NCBI GenBank assembly: GCA_041920505.1
Contig: JBHGXV010000019.1
Span: 1 to 56,501 of the forward strand
Origin: JBHGXV01 sp041920505
GTDB taxonomy: Bacteria; Bacillota; Bacilli; Brevibacillales; Brevibacillaceae
Length of the DNA: 56,501 nt
Direction: 5' to 3'
Shown here: positions 1 to 7,107 of the stretch, piece by piece
Numbering within the stretch: the stretch's first letter is position 1
Layout of the letters: every line of letters begins with the position of its first letter
Position numbers and translations under genes: made by a program
Notes under the pieces: model-generated
The model's input: only the letters and a program-made list of their open reading frames with translations
What the model was told of the DNA's origin: nothing
Database searches by the model: none

Positions 1-627
1 CGCGTGATAGATCGGTTCAACCTGCCCTTCTGTCAGCGCCTGTCTGGTCAAAAAATCGATGACATCGCCGTTTTCGGCGTGCACCTGCACCAGCGCCCCC
101 AGTTCGCGGGCGCGGATCAGGGTTTTAAACAGCGTCTCGTCATCCGCCTGGAAGACGTTTTTGTAGGCCATGAACACTTTCAGCGAGGTGATGCCTTCCG
201 ACTCCACCACCTCTTTCAACTCTTCCAGCACCGCGTCGTTCGCTTCGGCGATCATCAGGTGAAAGCCATAGTCGATCACCGCCTTGTTGCGCGCCTTCTC
301 GTGCCAGACGGCAATCGCGTCGCGCAGCGACTGTCCTTTTTGCGTCAGGCAAAAATCGATGATCGAGGTCGTGCCGCCGAAGGCTGCGGCGCGTGTCCCT
401 GTCTCGAAATCGTCGGCCGTCACCGTCCCGCCGAACGGCATGTCGAGATGGGTGTGCGGATCAACGCCTCCCGGAAACAGGTAACAGCCGCTCGCGTCGA
501 TCACCTCCGCGCCATGCGCGTCCAGGTTCCGGCCGATCGCCGCGATCTGTTCGCCCGCGATCAGCACATCCGCCTGACAGGTATCGGAGGCCGTGACTAT
601 CGTGCCTCCCCGTATCAGTTTGTTCAT
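1..627 (-). CDS. hydA: Dihydropyrimidinase (D-hydantoinase), N-terminal 209 codons, cut by the window edge
   Basis: The reading frame is open from ATG at 627 to the left edge, so only the N-terminal part is present. Cyclic amidohydrolase fold: metal-binding HTH in DPHTHLD (His58 and His60), the lysine normally carboxylated to bridge the two zinc ions in TSLKVF (Lys150), and the metal-ligand histidine in QVHAENGD (His183). These positions match the dihydropyrimidinase/hydantoinase family. The enzyme opens dihydrouracil or dihydrothymine to the N-carbamoyl-beta-amino acid, step two of reductive pyrimidine degradation. A GGGGGATG ribosome site precedes the ATG. It lies 137 bp downstream of preA on the same strand, fitting one operon. 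The next pathway enzyme, beta-ureidopropionase, would be expected further left, outside the window. Confidence 0.93.
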   Translation of the reverse strand, partial: MNKLIRGGTIVTASDTCQADVLIAGEQIAAIGRNLDAHGAEVIDASGCYLFPGGVDPHTHLDMPFGGTVTADDFETGTRAAAFGGTTSIIDFCLTQKGQSLRDAIAVWHEKARNKAVIDYGFHLMIAEANDAVLEELKEVVESEGITSLKVFMAYKNVFQADDETLFKTLIRARELGALVQVHAENGDVIDFLTRQALTEGQVEPIYHA

Positions 628-764
628 CGTCTCATCCCCCGCTTTGTCAACGTGCGGGACGCCTGCCCGTTCACTGACCAGTCCGCAGCAAGACAAGCAC
701 CCCGCTGGTACAATCTATGCGCCAAAGTCTGTGGGCATGACCGGAAGGAAGGCGCCCGGGCGTC

Positions 765-2039
765 CTACTCGCACCCGCCGCCCGCCGACAGCGCCGCTTG
801 CCGTTCATTCCACGTCTGCGGCGGTCGGCCGGTCGGCACCTGCACCATCTCAATCGCACCGTCCACCGGACAGACAATGGAGCACAGGTTGCAGCCGACG
901 CAATCTTCTTCGCGCACCGCCAGCCGGTGGCGGTCCCCTTCGTCCGCGACGATGTCGATGCACTGGTGGGAGGCGTCTTCGCAGGCGATGTGGCACTTGT
1001 TGCAGCGGATACAGGCTTCGTCATGGATGCGGGCCACTACCTTGTAATTGAGGTTCAGGTTGCCCCAGTCGGAATAGGTGTGCACCGCCTTGCCGACGAG
1101 TTCGGACACCGAAGCGATCCCGCGTTCGTCAAGGTAGTTGTTCAGCCCATCGATCATGTCCTCCACGATGCGAAACCCGTGATGCATCACCGCCGTGCAG
1201 ACCTGGACGCCGGTTGCGCCCATCAGCAAAAACTCGACCGCATCCTTCCAGCTGGAAATCCCGCCAATGCCGGAGATGGGAATCCCCACCTGCGGATCGC
1301 GCGCGCACTCGGCCACCATGTTGAGCGCGATCGGCTTGACCGCCGGCCCGCAATACCCGCCGTGCGCACCCTTGCCGTCCACGTGCGGGATCGGCAGCCA
1401 GGTGTCCAGATCCACTCCGATCAGCGAGTTGATCGTGTTGATCAGACTGATTGCGTCCGCTCCACCTTCGCGCGCGGCCCGGGCGGCGAAGCGAATGTCG
1501 GTGATGTTTGGTGTCAGCTTGACGATTACCGGAGTCTGGGCAGCCTCCTTCACCCACTCCGTCTGCTGGCGGATCAGGTCGGGATGCTGGCCGACGGCAG
1601 AGCCCATCCCCCGCTCCGCCATCCCGTGCGGACAGCCGAAGTTCAACTCCAGCCCGTCAACGCCCGCCGCCTCCACCGCCTTGACGATCTCGTGCCACTT
1701 CTCCCGCTTCGGCTCCACCATCAGCGACGCGATAATCGCATGCCGTGGGAACCGTTTCTTCGTCTCCTCGATCTCCCGCAGGTTCACCTCAAGCGGACGG
1801 TCGGTAATCAGTTCGATGTTGTTAAACCCGAGTACCCGCTGGCTGCCGTAGTGGTACCCGCCGAAACGGGACGTGACGTTGACGATCGGATTGTCGGTCA
1901 ACGTCTTCCACACTGCGCCGCCCCAGCCCGCCTCAAACGCCCGCTGCACCTGGTAGCCGGAGTTGGTCGGCGGCGCGGAGGCGAGCCAAAACGGATTAGG
2001 TGATTCGATTCCCGCCAGATTGATCCGCAGATCAGCCAT
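765..2039 (-). CDS. preA: NAD(P)-dependent dihydropyrimidine dehydrogenase, catalytic subunit PreA
   Basis: 424 aa. An FMN-binding TIM barrel of the dihydroorotate-dehydrogenase type is followed by a C-terminal 2[4Fe-4S] ferredoxin domain (CIRCNKC...C and CVGCNLCSIVCP). This is the architecture of bacterial PreA and of the C-terminal half of mammalian DPD. It reduces uracil/thymine to the dihydro form with electrons passed from PreT. The barrel keeps the active-site cysteine context ELNFGCPHGM. The frame is open further upstream, but the start at MADLRINLAG is chosen because AGGGGGAG lies just before it and homologues begin here. It follows preT by 47 bp. Confidence 0.95.
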   Translation of the reverse strand: MADLRINLAGIESPNPFWLASAPPTNSGYQVQRAFEAGWGGAVWKTLTDNPIVNVTSRFGGYHYGSQRVLGFNNIELITDRPLEVNLREIEETKKRFPRHAIIASLMVEPKREKWHEIVKAVEAAGVDGLELNFGCPHGMAERGMGSAVGQHPDLIRQQTEWVKEAAQTPVIVKLTPNITDIRFAARAAREGGADAISLINTINSLIGVDLDTWLPIPHVDGKGAHGGYCGPAVKPIALNMVAECARDPQVGIPISGIGGISSWKDAVEFLLMGATGVQVCTAVMHHGFRIVEDMIDGLNNYLDERGIASVSELVGKAVHTYSDWGNLNLNYKVVARIHDEACIRCNKCHIACEDASHQCIDIVADEGDRHRLAVREEDCVGCNLCSIVCPVDGAIEMVQVPTGRPPQTWNERQAALSAGGGCE

Positions 2040-2086
2040 CTTCACTCCCCCTCGTCTAAAAAGACTTTTTATTCTGACAAATTCAG

Positions 2087-3454
2087 TCAGGCCGGTTGGT
2101 GCTTTTGCCCGATCGCCGCGTGGATCGCCCATGCCGCCTGTTTGCCTTGTTGCGCCGCCTCGACGACCATCGCGTCCGTTTTGCCGCCGCCGAATGTGAT
2201 GTCCCCGGCCGCAAACACACCGTCCCTCGACGTTTGCCAGGTGCCGGGTGTGACCTTGACCACGCCGTTCTCGTGCTCCAGTCCGAACGCCTCGATCAGG
2301 GCCATCTGCCGCTTTTGTCCGATCGCCTTGATCACGAAGTCAACCTCGACGACAAATGTGCTGCCGTCGATCGGAAGCGGGCGTCGCCTGCCTTTTTCGT
2401 CCGGCTCGCCAAGCCGCATGCGGATCAGTTCCAGTCCGCTCACCTTGCCGTCAACACCCAGAATCCGCTTCGGCGCCACCAGCCAGCGAAACTGGACGCC
2501 GTCCTGCTTGGCGAAAGCGTATTCAAAACCGTACGCGGTCATCTCCGCTTCCGTGCGCCGGTAGAGAATCTGCACCTGATCGGCTCCCAGCCGCTTGGCG
2601 CAGGTGGCCGCGTCGATCGCCGTATTCCCCGCCCCGATCACCGCCACCTTTTTGCCGACGAACTGCTCCGGAAGCGGCCCGGTTTTGGTCGCCTCAACCA
2701 GCGCGATCGCGTCAAGCACGCCATCCAGTTCTTCCCCTTCGATGCCAAGCGACGGCACCGCTCCCATCCCGGCCGCGAGCAACACGGAGTCGTAGTGGGC
2801 CAACAATTCGTCCGCGGCCATATCCTCGCCCACTTTCACCCCGTAGACGAACCGCACCCCAAGCGACGCCACCTGCTCCACTTCCCATGACGGGATCTCC
2901 TGCGGCAACCGGAACGAGACGATCCCGTAGGTGTTGAGCCCGCCGCCCTGTTGCTTCGCTTCGTACACCGTCACTTCGTAGCCCAGCCGCGCCAGTTCGC
3001 GAGCCGCTGACAAACCGGCCGGTCCCGCGCCGACGATGGCCACCCGCCGCCCGTTCCGTTCGCCCCGCTCAAACAACGCTGACCGGTTGCAGATGGCCCA
3101 GTCGGTCGCATGCCGCTGCAACAGCCCGATCATGATCGGTTTGGAAGCGTGATTGAGCACACACGCTCCCTCGCACAACTCTGACGTCGGACAGACGCGG
3201 GCGCAACTCGCCCCCACCGGGTTTGCCTCCATGATCGTCCGCGCAGCGCCGAGCAGGTTGCCCGTGGTAATCTTGCGGATAAACCCGGGGATGTCGATCC
3301 CGGTCGGACAGGCTTTCACACAGGGCGCGTCGTAGCAGTACAGACAGCGGTTCGCCTCGTCCAGCGCTTCTTTCGGCTTGAGCGGCGGCACCACCTCGAC
3401 AAAATTCTTCGCCAGATCAACCGAGGATGGTTCCGCCTGATGACAATCCTTCAT
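2087..3454 (-). CDS. preT: Dihydropyrimidine dehydrogenase, NAD(P)H-oxidising subunit PreT
   Basis: 455 aa, related to the small subunit of glutamate synthase. The N-terminal alpha-helical Fe-S domain carries two cysteine clusters (Cys37, 40, 45, 49 and Cys84, 88, 94, 98). An FAD Rossmann motif GAGPAG follows at residues 142-147, then an NAD(P)H motif GAGNTA. PreT takes electrons from NAD(P)H through FAD and Fe-S centres to PreA. A good ribosome site (GGGAGGGA) precedes the ATG. Gene order preT-preA-hydA is the standard one for reductive pyrimidine catabolism. The 245-bp upstream region holds a candidate operator, listed separately. Confidence 0.95.
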   Translation of the reverse strand: MKDCHQAEPSSVDLAKNFVEVVPPLKPKEALDEANRCLYCYDAPCVKACPTGIDIPGFIRKITTGNLLGAARTIMEANPVGASCARVCPTSELCEGACVLNHASKPIMIGLLQRHATDWAICNRSALFERGERNGRRVAIVGAGPAGLSAARELARLGYEVTVYEAKQQGGGLNTYGIVSFRLPQEIPSWEVEQVASLGVRFVYGVKVGEDMAADELLAHYDSVLLAAGMGAVPSLGIEGEELDGVLDAIALVEATKTGPLPEQFVGKKVAVIGAGNTAIDAATCAKRLGADQVQILYRRTEAEMTAYGFEYAFAKQDGVQFRWLVAPKRILGVDGKVSGLELIRMRLGEPDEKGRRRPLPIDGSTFVVEVDFVIKAIGQKRQMALIEAFGLEHENGVVKVTPGTWQTSRDGVFAAGDITFGGGKTDAMVVEAAQQGKQAAWAIHAAIGQKHQPA

Positions 3455-3479
3455 GGTAGTCCCTCCCTTGTGCGGAATG

Positions 3480-3492
3480 TAGACGATGTCTA
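3480..3492. promoter_or_regulatory. Inverted repeat TAGAC-GAT-GTCTA upstream of preT
   Basis: A 5-bp-arm palindrome about 26 bp upstream of the preT start codon. The half site ATGTCTA recurs at 3582-3588 further upstream. This could be an operator for the cluster's regulator, but short palindromes arise by chance and no experimental link is visible. Confidence 0.3.
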
Positions 3493-3640
3493 TTATTAAC
3501 AGATGTTGCGACCGGCAAATTTATGTCCGGTTGTACCGCGAGCCTTCTCTCTTTACTGAGATAGATTACAGAAGAAATATTATGTCTACTTAATGGCATG
3601 CTTTTCTCTTTCTCGTCCCTGGCATATGTCGCTGAACATA

Positions 3641-3672
3641 AAAAAAACGCCCAACTCGTCTGGGCGTTTCCA
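3641..3672 (-). terminator. Rho-independent terminator of the small membrane-peptide gene
   Basis: On the minus strand, arms AAACGCCCAG and CTGGGCGTTT flank a short loop (allowing for one offset base) and are followed by a run of eight T. It lies just after the stop of the 38-aa gene, so it separates that gene from preT. Confidence 0.75.
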
Positions 3673-3699
3673 TCGCGGGATAGCGGGTTCCCACAATCC

Positions 3700-3816
3700 C
3701 TATTCCATCCTCCGAAGGATCAAGCCGATGATTGCCGAAAGCACCAGCAAGATTAACAAGACAAACACCAGACCCGTCATCAATGGCAGCCGAGACATGT
3801 CTGAAAGCAGCAACAC
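3700..3816 (-). CDS. 38-aa single-pass membrane peptide, unknown function
   Basis: GTG start with a strong site GGAGGAGGGAAGG immediately upstream. The peptide is a short polar start (SDMSRLP), about 22 hydrophobic residues (TGLVFVLLILLVLSAIIG) and a basic end (LILRRME). It is too short for most gene finders, but the Shine-Dalgarno, the single membrane helix with positive-inside end, and a terminator directly downstream support a real gene. It is flanked by terminators inside the pyrimidine cluster, so it may be a separate unit. I do not recognise a family. A TTG three bases later or an in-frame ATG at 3798 are alternative starts. Confidence 0.6.
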   Translation of the reverse strand: MLLLSDMSRLPLMTGLVFVLLILLVLSAIIGLILRRME

Positions 3817-3968
3817 CCTTCCCTCCTCCTCTCTATCCTACCAACAATCGAATAAGGAAAGATTTTCCTGACATATATTCTAGCATATCTTCCGATTTTC
3901 AGGAAATACACTGTCGAAAAGTATACAATTTTTCTATAAATCTCCTTTTTAAACGTTCGTTCAATGCA

Positions 3969-4001
3969 AATCCCCCCTTGCCCGTTGGACAAGGGGGGAT
4001 T
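3969..4001 (-). terminator. Perfect 12-bp hairpin after the aminotransferase gene
   Basis: Arms AATCCCCCCTTG and CAAGGGGGGATT with a 9-nt loop, 18 bp beyond the aminotransferase stop. The following T-tract is weak (ATTTG), so it may act as an RNA-stabilising hairpin as well as a terminator. Confidence 0.6.
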
Positions 4002-4019
4002 CGGGTCGAGAACAGTCGG

Positions 4020-5417
4020 TCAGGCTGTTCGCAAGGTATCCAGTGCTTCTTTCAGCACGCGCACGATGAACGCAAGGTCTTCGTCGGTGACGGAAAACGG
4101 CGGCGACAAGGTCAAGATGTTGTTGTACCCCGGTACGGTATCGCCGTTTTTGCCGATGATCAGGCCGCGCTGTTTGCATTCGGCGATCACTTTTGTCACT
4201 TTGTCGGGAGCGGCCGGTTCTTTTGTCGACCGATCCTCCACCATTTCGATGCCGCAAAGGAAGCCGAAGCTGCGAATGTCTCCGACATTGGGGTGGTCTT
4301 CGATGGCGGCGAGCTCACGGCGCAACTGTTGCCCGAGCTGTTCCGAGCGTTCGATCAGCCCTTCGCTTTCCATCAGTTCGAGATTTTTCAGCGCCAGCGC
4401 ACAGGCGGCCGGATTGCCGCCGAAGGTGTTGACGTGGCGGAAATGCTGGTTGACCCCTGGTTCGTTGAAGCGGTCGGCGATCTCGGCGCGGACAGCGGTT
4501 GCCGACAACGGCAGGTAGGCGCTGGTGATGCCTTTGGCCATCGTCACGATGTCCGGCTTGACGCCGAAGTTCTGATGGCCGAACTTGCGGCCGGAGCGGC
4601 CAAAGCCGCAGATCACCTCGTCGATAATCAACAGTACGCCGTGCTTGTCGCAAATCTCGCGCACCTTGGGCAAATACTCCGGCGGGGGCACGATCACCCC
4701 GCCGCCTGTGATCACCGGTTCCATGATCACGCCGGCGATGGTGTCGGCGCCCTCCCAGTTGATCACCTCGTCATACACGCGGGCGCACTCCAGACTGCAA
4801 CTGCCGTAGGTTTTGCCGAACGGACAGCGGTAGCAGTACGGCGGCGACACGTGCAAAAACCCGGGCGCGAGCGGTTCGTACGTCTGTTTGCGCACCGCCT
4901 GGCCGGTGGCCGCGAGCGCCCCCATCGTATTGCCGTGATAGGCGCGGTGGCGGGAGATAAACTTGTAACGTCCCGGCTGCCCGTTTTGATGATGGTACTG
5001 GCGGGCGATCTTGAACGCCACTTCGTTCGCTTCCGAGCCGCTGTTGGAGAAAAACACGCGGTACTCGTCCCCCAGCCACTCGCTCACCTTTTCCGCCAGC
5101 CGGATGGCCGGAACGTGGCTTTGCGTCAGTGGAAAGTAGGCCAGCGATTTCAACTGTTCGTACGCCGCTTCGGCCAGTTCCTGTCGGCCGTAACCGATGT
5201 TGACGCACCACAGTCCCGACATGCCGTCGAGATAGCGGTTGCCGTCGATGTCAGTGACCCACGCTCCCTTCGCCTCGGTGGCGATCAGCGGATTGGGGTT
5301 GTAGACAGACATGTGGTGCCACATGTGCGTCCGGTCTTTTTCCAACAGCGCCTCTTTGTCCAGCGGCGCCCCGTGATCCGGCGCGCGGCCGGGGGTCTCT
5401 TGCCGGTTTTCGATCAT
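4020..5417 (-). CDS. Class III omega-aminotransferase, probable beta-alanine/beta-aminoisobutyrate:2-oxoacid transaminase
   Basis: 465 aa, PLP fold-type I, class III. The cofactor lysine is in MAKGIT, preceded by LLIIDEVICGFGR (the PLP-ring Asp). GSEANE binds the PLP phosphate and the conserved HVNTFGGNP motif is present. The family includes beta-alanine:pyruvate and taurine:pyruvate transaminases. Position between the semialdehyde dehydrogenase and preTA makes the beta-alanine / 3-aminoisobutyrate step the best inference, giving malonate or methylmalonate semialdehyde. An internal Cys-rich segment (YCYRCPFG...CSLEC) is seen in some YhxA-like relatives. Start supported by AGGAGGG eight bases upstream. 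Follows the dehydrogenase by 47 bp. Confidence 0.88.
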   Translation of the reverse strand: MIENRQETPGRAPDHGAPLDKEALLEKDRTHMWHHMSVYNPNPLIATEAKGAWVTDIDGNRYLDGMSGLWCVNIGYGRQELAEAAYEQLKSLAYFPLTQSHVPAIRLAEKVSEWLGDEYRVFFSNSGSEANEVAFKIARQYHHQNGQPGRYKFISRHRAYHGNTMGALAATGQAVRKQTYEPLAPGFLHVSPPYCYRCPFGKTYGSCSLECARVYDEVINWEGADTIAGVIMEPVITGGGVIVPPPEYLPKVREICDKHGVLLIIDEVICGFGRSGRKFGHQNFGVKPDIVTMAKGITSAYLPLSATAVRAEIADRFNEPGVNQHFRHVNTFGGNPAACALALKNLELMESEGLIERSEQLGQQLRRELAAIEDHPNVGDIRSFGFLCGIEMVEDRSTKEPAAPDKVTKVIAECKQRGLIIGKNGDTVPGYNNILTLSPPFSVTDEDLAFIVRVLKEALDTLRTA

Positions 5418-5429
5418 CGTTTTCCCTCC

Positions 5430-5456
5430 TATTCGTACGATTCGTACTATTCGTGC
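5430..5456. repeat. Three tandem 9-bp repeats in the dehydrogenase-aminotransferase gap
   Basis: Units TATTCGTAC, GATTCGTAC and TATTCGTGC lie between the stop of the dehydrogenase and the ribosome site of the aminotransferase. Copy-number change by slippage would alter spacing between the two cistrons but not the Shine-Dalgarno itself. Confidence 0.7.
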
Positions 5457-5464
5457 ATGGGATC

Positions 5465-6970
5465 TTACTTCACGAACACCTTTTGCGAACCGATCTGGAT
5501 GTCGCCGTCATCGAACCAGCGGGCGGTGACGGTCTTTTTCTTGGTGAAAAACTCGACGCCGTCCTTGCCGTTGGCGTGCAGATCGCCGTAGAACGACTGC
5601 TTCCAGCCGGTAAAGGCGAAAAATCCCATTGGCGCGGGCACGCCCACATTCACCCCGACCATCCCCGCTTCGACGCGCTGGACGAATTCGCGCCCCAGCC
5701 TGCCGTTGTTGGTGTAGATACAGGCGCCGTTGCCGTAGCGAGACTTGCTGATCGTTGCAAGCCCGTGTTCAAAGTCCTTGACGCGAATCACGCTCAGCAC
5801 GGGCGCGAAGATTTCGTCGCGCACGATCACCATGTCGGCGTTCGCCTTGTCAAAGATCGTCGGGCCGAGGAAGTAGCCCTGTCGCGTTTTGGCGGCATCC
5901 TGACGGCCGTCGCGCACTAGTGCGGCTCCCGCTTGTTCACCCTGCTCGATGTAGCCGTGCACCCGCTCCAGATGGGACGAACGAATCACCGGGCCGAGAT
6001 CGACGCCCGCTTCCAGGCCGTTTCCCATGCGCAGCGCGTCCGATTCTTCGATGAGATATTGCACCAGTTCGTCGGCGATCGTCTCGACGGCGACGACGAC
6101 GCTGGCCGCCATGCAGCGCTCGCCCGCGCAACCGAACGCCGAACTGACGATTGTTTTCGCCGCCCGGCGCAGATCGGCGTCAGGCATGACCAGGTGGTGG
6201 TTTTTCGCTCCGGCCAACGCTTGTACCCGTTTGCCGTGGGCGGCCGCCGTCTTGTAGACGTATTCGGCGACCGGCTGGGAACCGACAAAGGAGATCGCCT
6301 TGATGTCCGGATGCTCCAACAGGCCGTTGACCACGTCGTGCGCCCCGTTGACCACGTTGAACACCCCGGCCGGAAGCCCCGCTTCCTTCAGCAGTTCGAC
6401 GGCGAGGAGCGTGGAGAGCGGCGTCCGCTCCGACGGCTTCAGCACGAACGTGTTGCCCGCCGTGATCGCGATCGGATACATCCACATCGGCACCATCAGC
6501 GGAAAATTGAACGGCACAATGCCCGCCACCACGCCGAGCGGGAACCGGAGGACGTACGAATCAATCCCTCTGGCGATATTGGGCAACGTCTCTCCCATCA
6601 TCAGCGTCGGCATGCCGGCGGCAAACTCCACCATTTCGATGCCGCGCAACACCTCGGCATGCGCCTCCGCCAGGTTTTTGCCGTTCTCTTCGGTGATCGT
6701 CCGGGCCAGCTCGTCCTGATGCTGAAACAGCAACTGCTGGTAGCGAAACATGATACGAGACCGCTCCACCACCGGCGTCTCGCTCCAGTCCAAAAACGCC
6801 TCGCGCGCCGCCTTGACCGCCGCGTCCACATCGTCTCTGGTGGAAAGCGGCACCCGGGCCAGCACCTCCCCTGTCGCGGGATTGGGCACATCGTCGTAGC
6901 GGTCGGTGGCTGATTCCATCCACTCGCCGCCGATGTAGTTTTTCAGGTTGCGCACACTGTCTGTTGCCAC
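5465..6970 (-). CDS. mmsA: CoA-acylating methylmalonate-/malonate-semialdehyde dehydrogenase
   Basis: 501 aa, aldehyde dehydrogenase superfamily of the MmsA/IolA group. The oxyanion Asn lies in PFNFPLMVP and the catalytic Cys in GERCMAAS. IolA/MmsA enzymes lack the general-base Glu of hydrolytic ALDHs and transfer the acyl group to CoA. It would convert malonate semialdehyde (from uracil) to acetyl-CoA and methylmalonate semialdehyde (from thymine) to propionyl-CoA, closing the pathway encoded here. GTG start at 6970 chosen because AAAGGAG lies eight bases before it; an ATG 42 bases further upstream is in frame but lacks such a site. First gene of the minus-strand cluster, divergent from the regulator. 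Confidence 0.9.
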   Translation of the reverse strand: MATDSVRNLKNYIGGEWMESATDRYDDVPNPATGEVLARVPLSTRDDVDAAVKAAREAFLDWSETPVVERSRIMFRYQQLLFQHQDELARTITEENGKNLAEAHAEVLRGIEMVEFAAGMPTLMMGETLPNIARGIDSYVLRFPLGVVAGIVPFNFPLMVPMWMYPIAITAGNTFVLKPSERTPLSTLLAVELLKEAGLPAGVFNVVNGAHDVVNGLLEHPDIKAISFVGSQPVAEYVYKTAAAHGKRVQALAGAKNHHLVMPDADLRRAAKTIVSSAFGCAGERCMAASVVVAVETIADELVQYLIEESDALRMGNGLEAGVDLGPVIRSSHLERVHGYIEQGEQAGAALVRDGRQDAAKTRQGYFLGPTIFDKANADMVIVRDEIFAPVLSVIRVKDFEHGLATISKSRYGNGACIYTNNGRLGREFVQRVEAGMVGVNVGVPAPMGFFAFTGWKQSFYGDLHANGKDGVEFFTKKKTVTARWFDDGDIQIGSQKVFVK

Positions 6971-7058
6971 AGGATCAACTCCTTTTTCAAAGATAAGATG
7001 TGGTGCTATCATTTTATCAGAAAATTTTCACACTATTCATCGGACAATCTGTACGGTC

Positions 7059-7079
7059 TTTGGTACAATGCATTATACA
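7059..7079. promoter_or_regulatory. Candidate PucR-type operator between mmsA and the regulator
   Basis: CTTTGGT matches the CNTTGGT core of the published Bacillus subtilis PucR box. It overlaps a 16-bp near-palindrome GTACAATGCATTATAC (7064-7079, one mismatched pair). It sits about 30 bp before the regulator start, inside the shared divergent promoter region, as expected for an autoregulated PucR-family protein. Confidence 0.4.
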
Positions 7080-7107
7080 GAATGTCAAAAGAAAAGGATG
7101 AATGCCG

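Noticed and set aside
798..2003. Long plus-strand open frame opposite preA
   Set aside because: It mirrors a GC-rich gene with strong family matches; the composition is Arg/His-rich with no ribosome site or domain. The same holds for other long antisense frames opposite the transaminase, mmsA, parC, parE, pdh and por genes.
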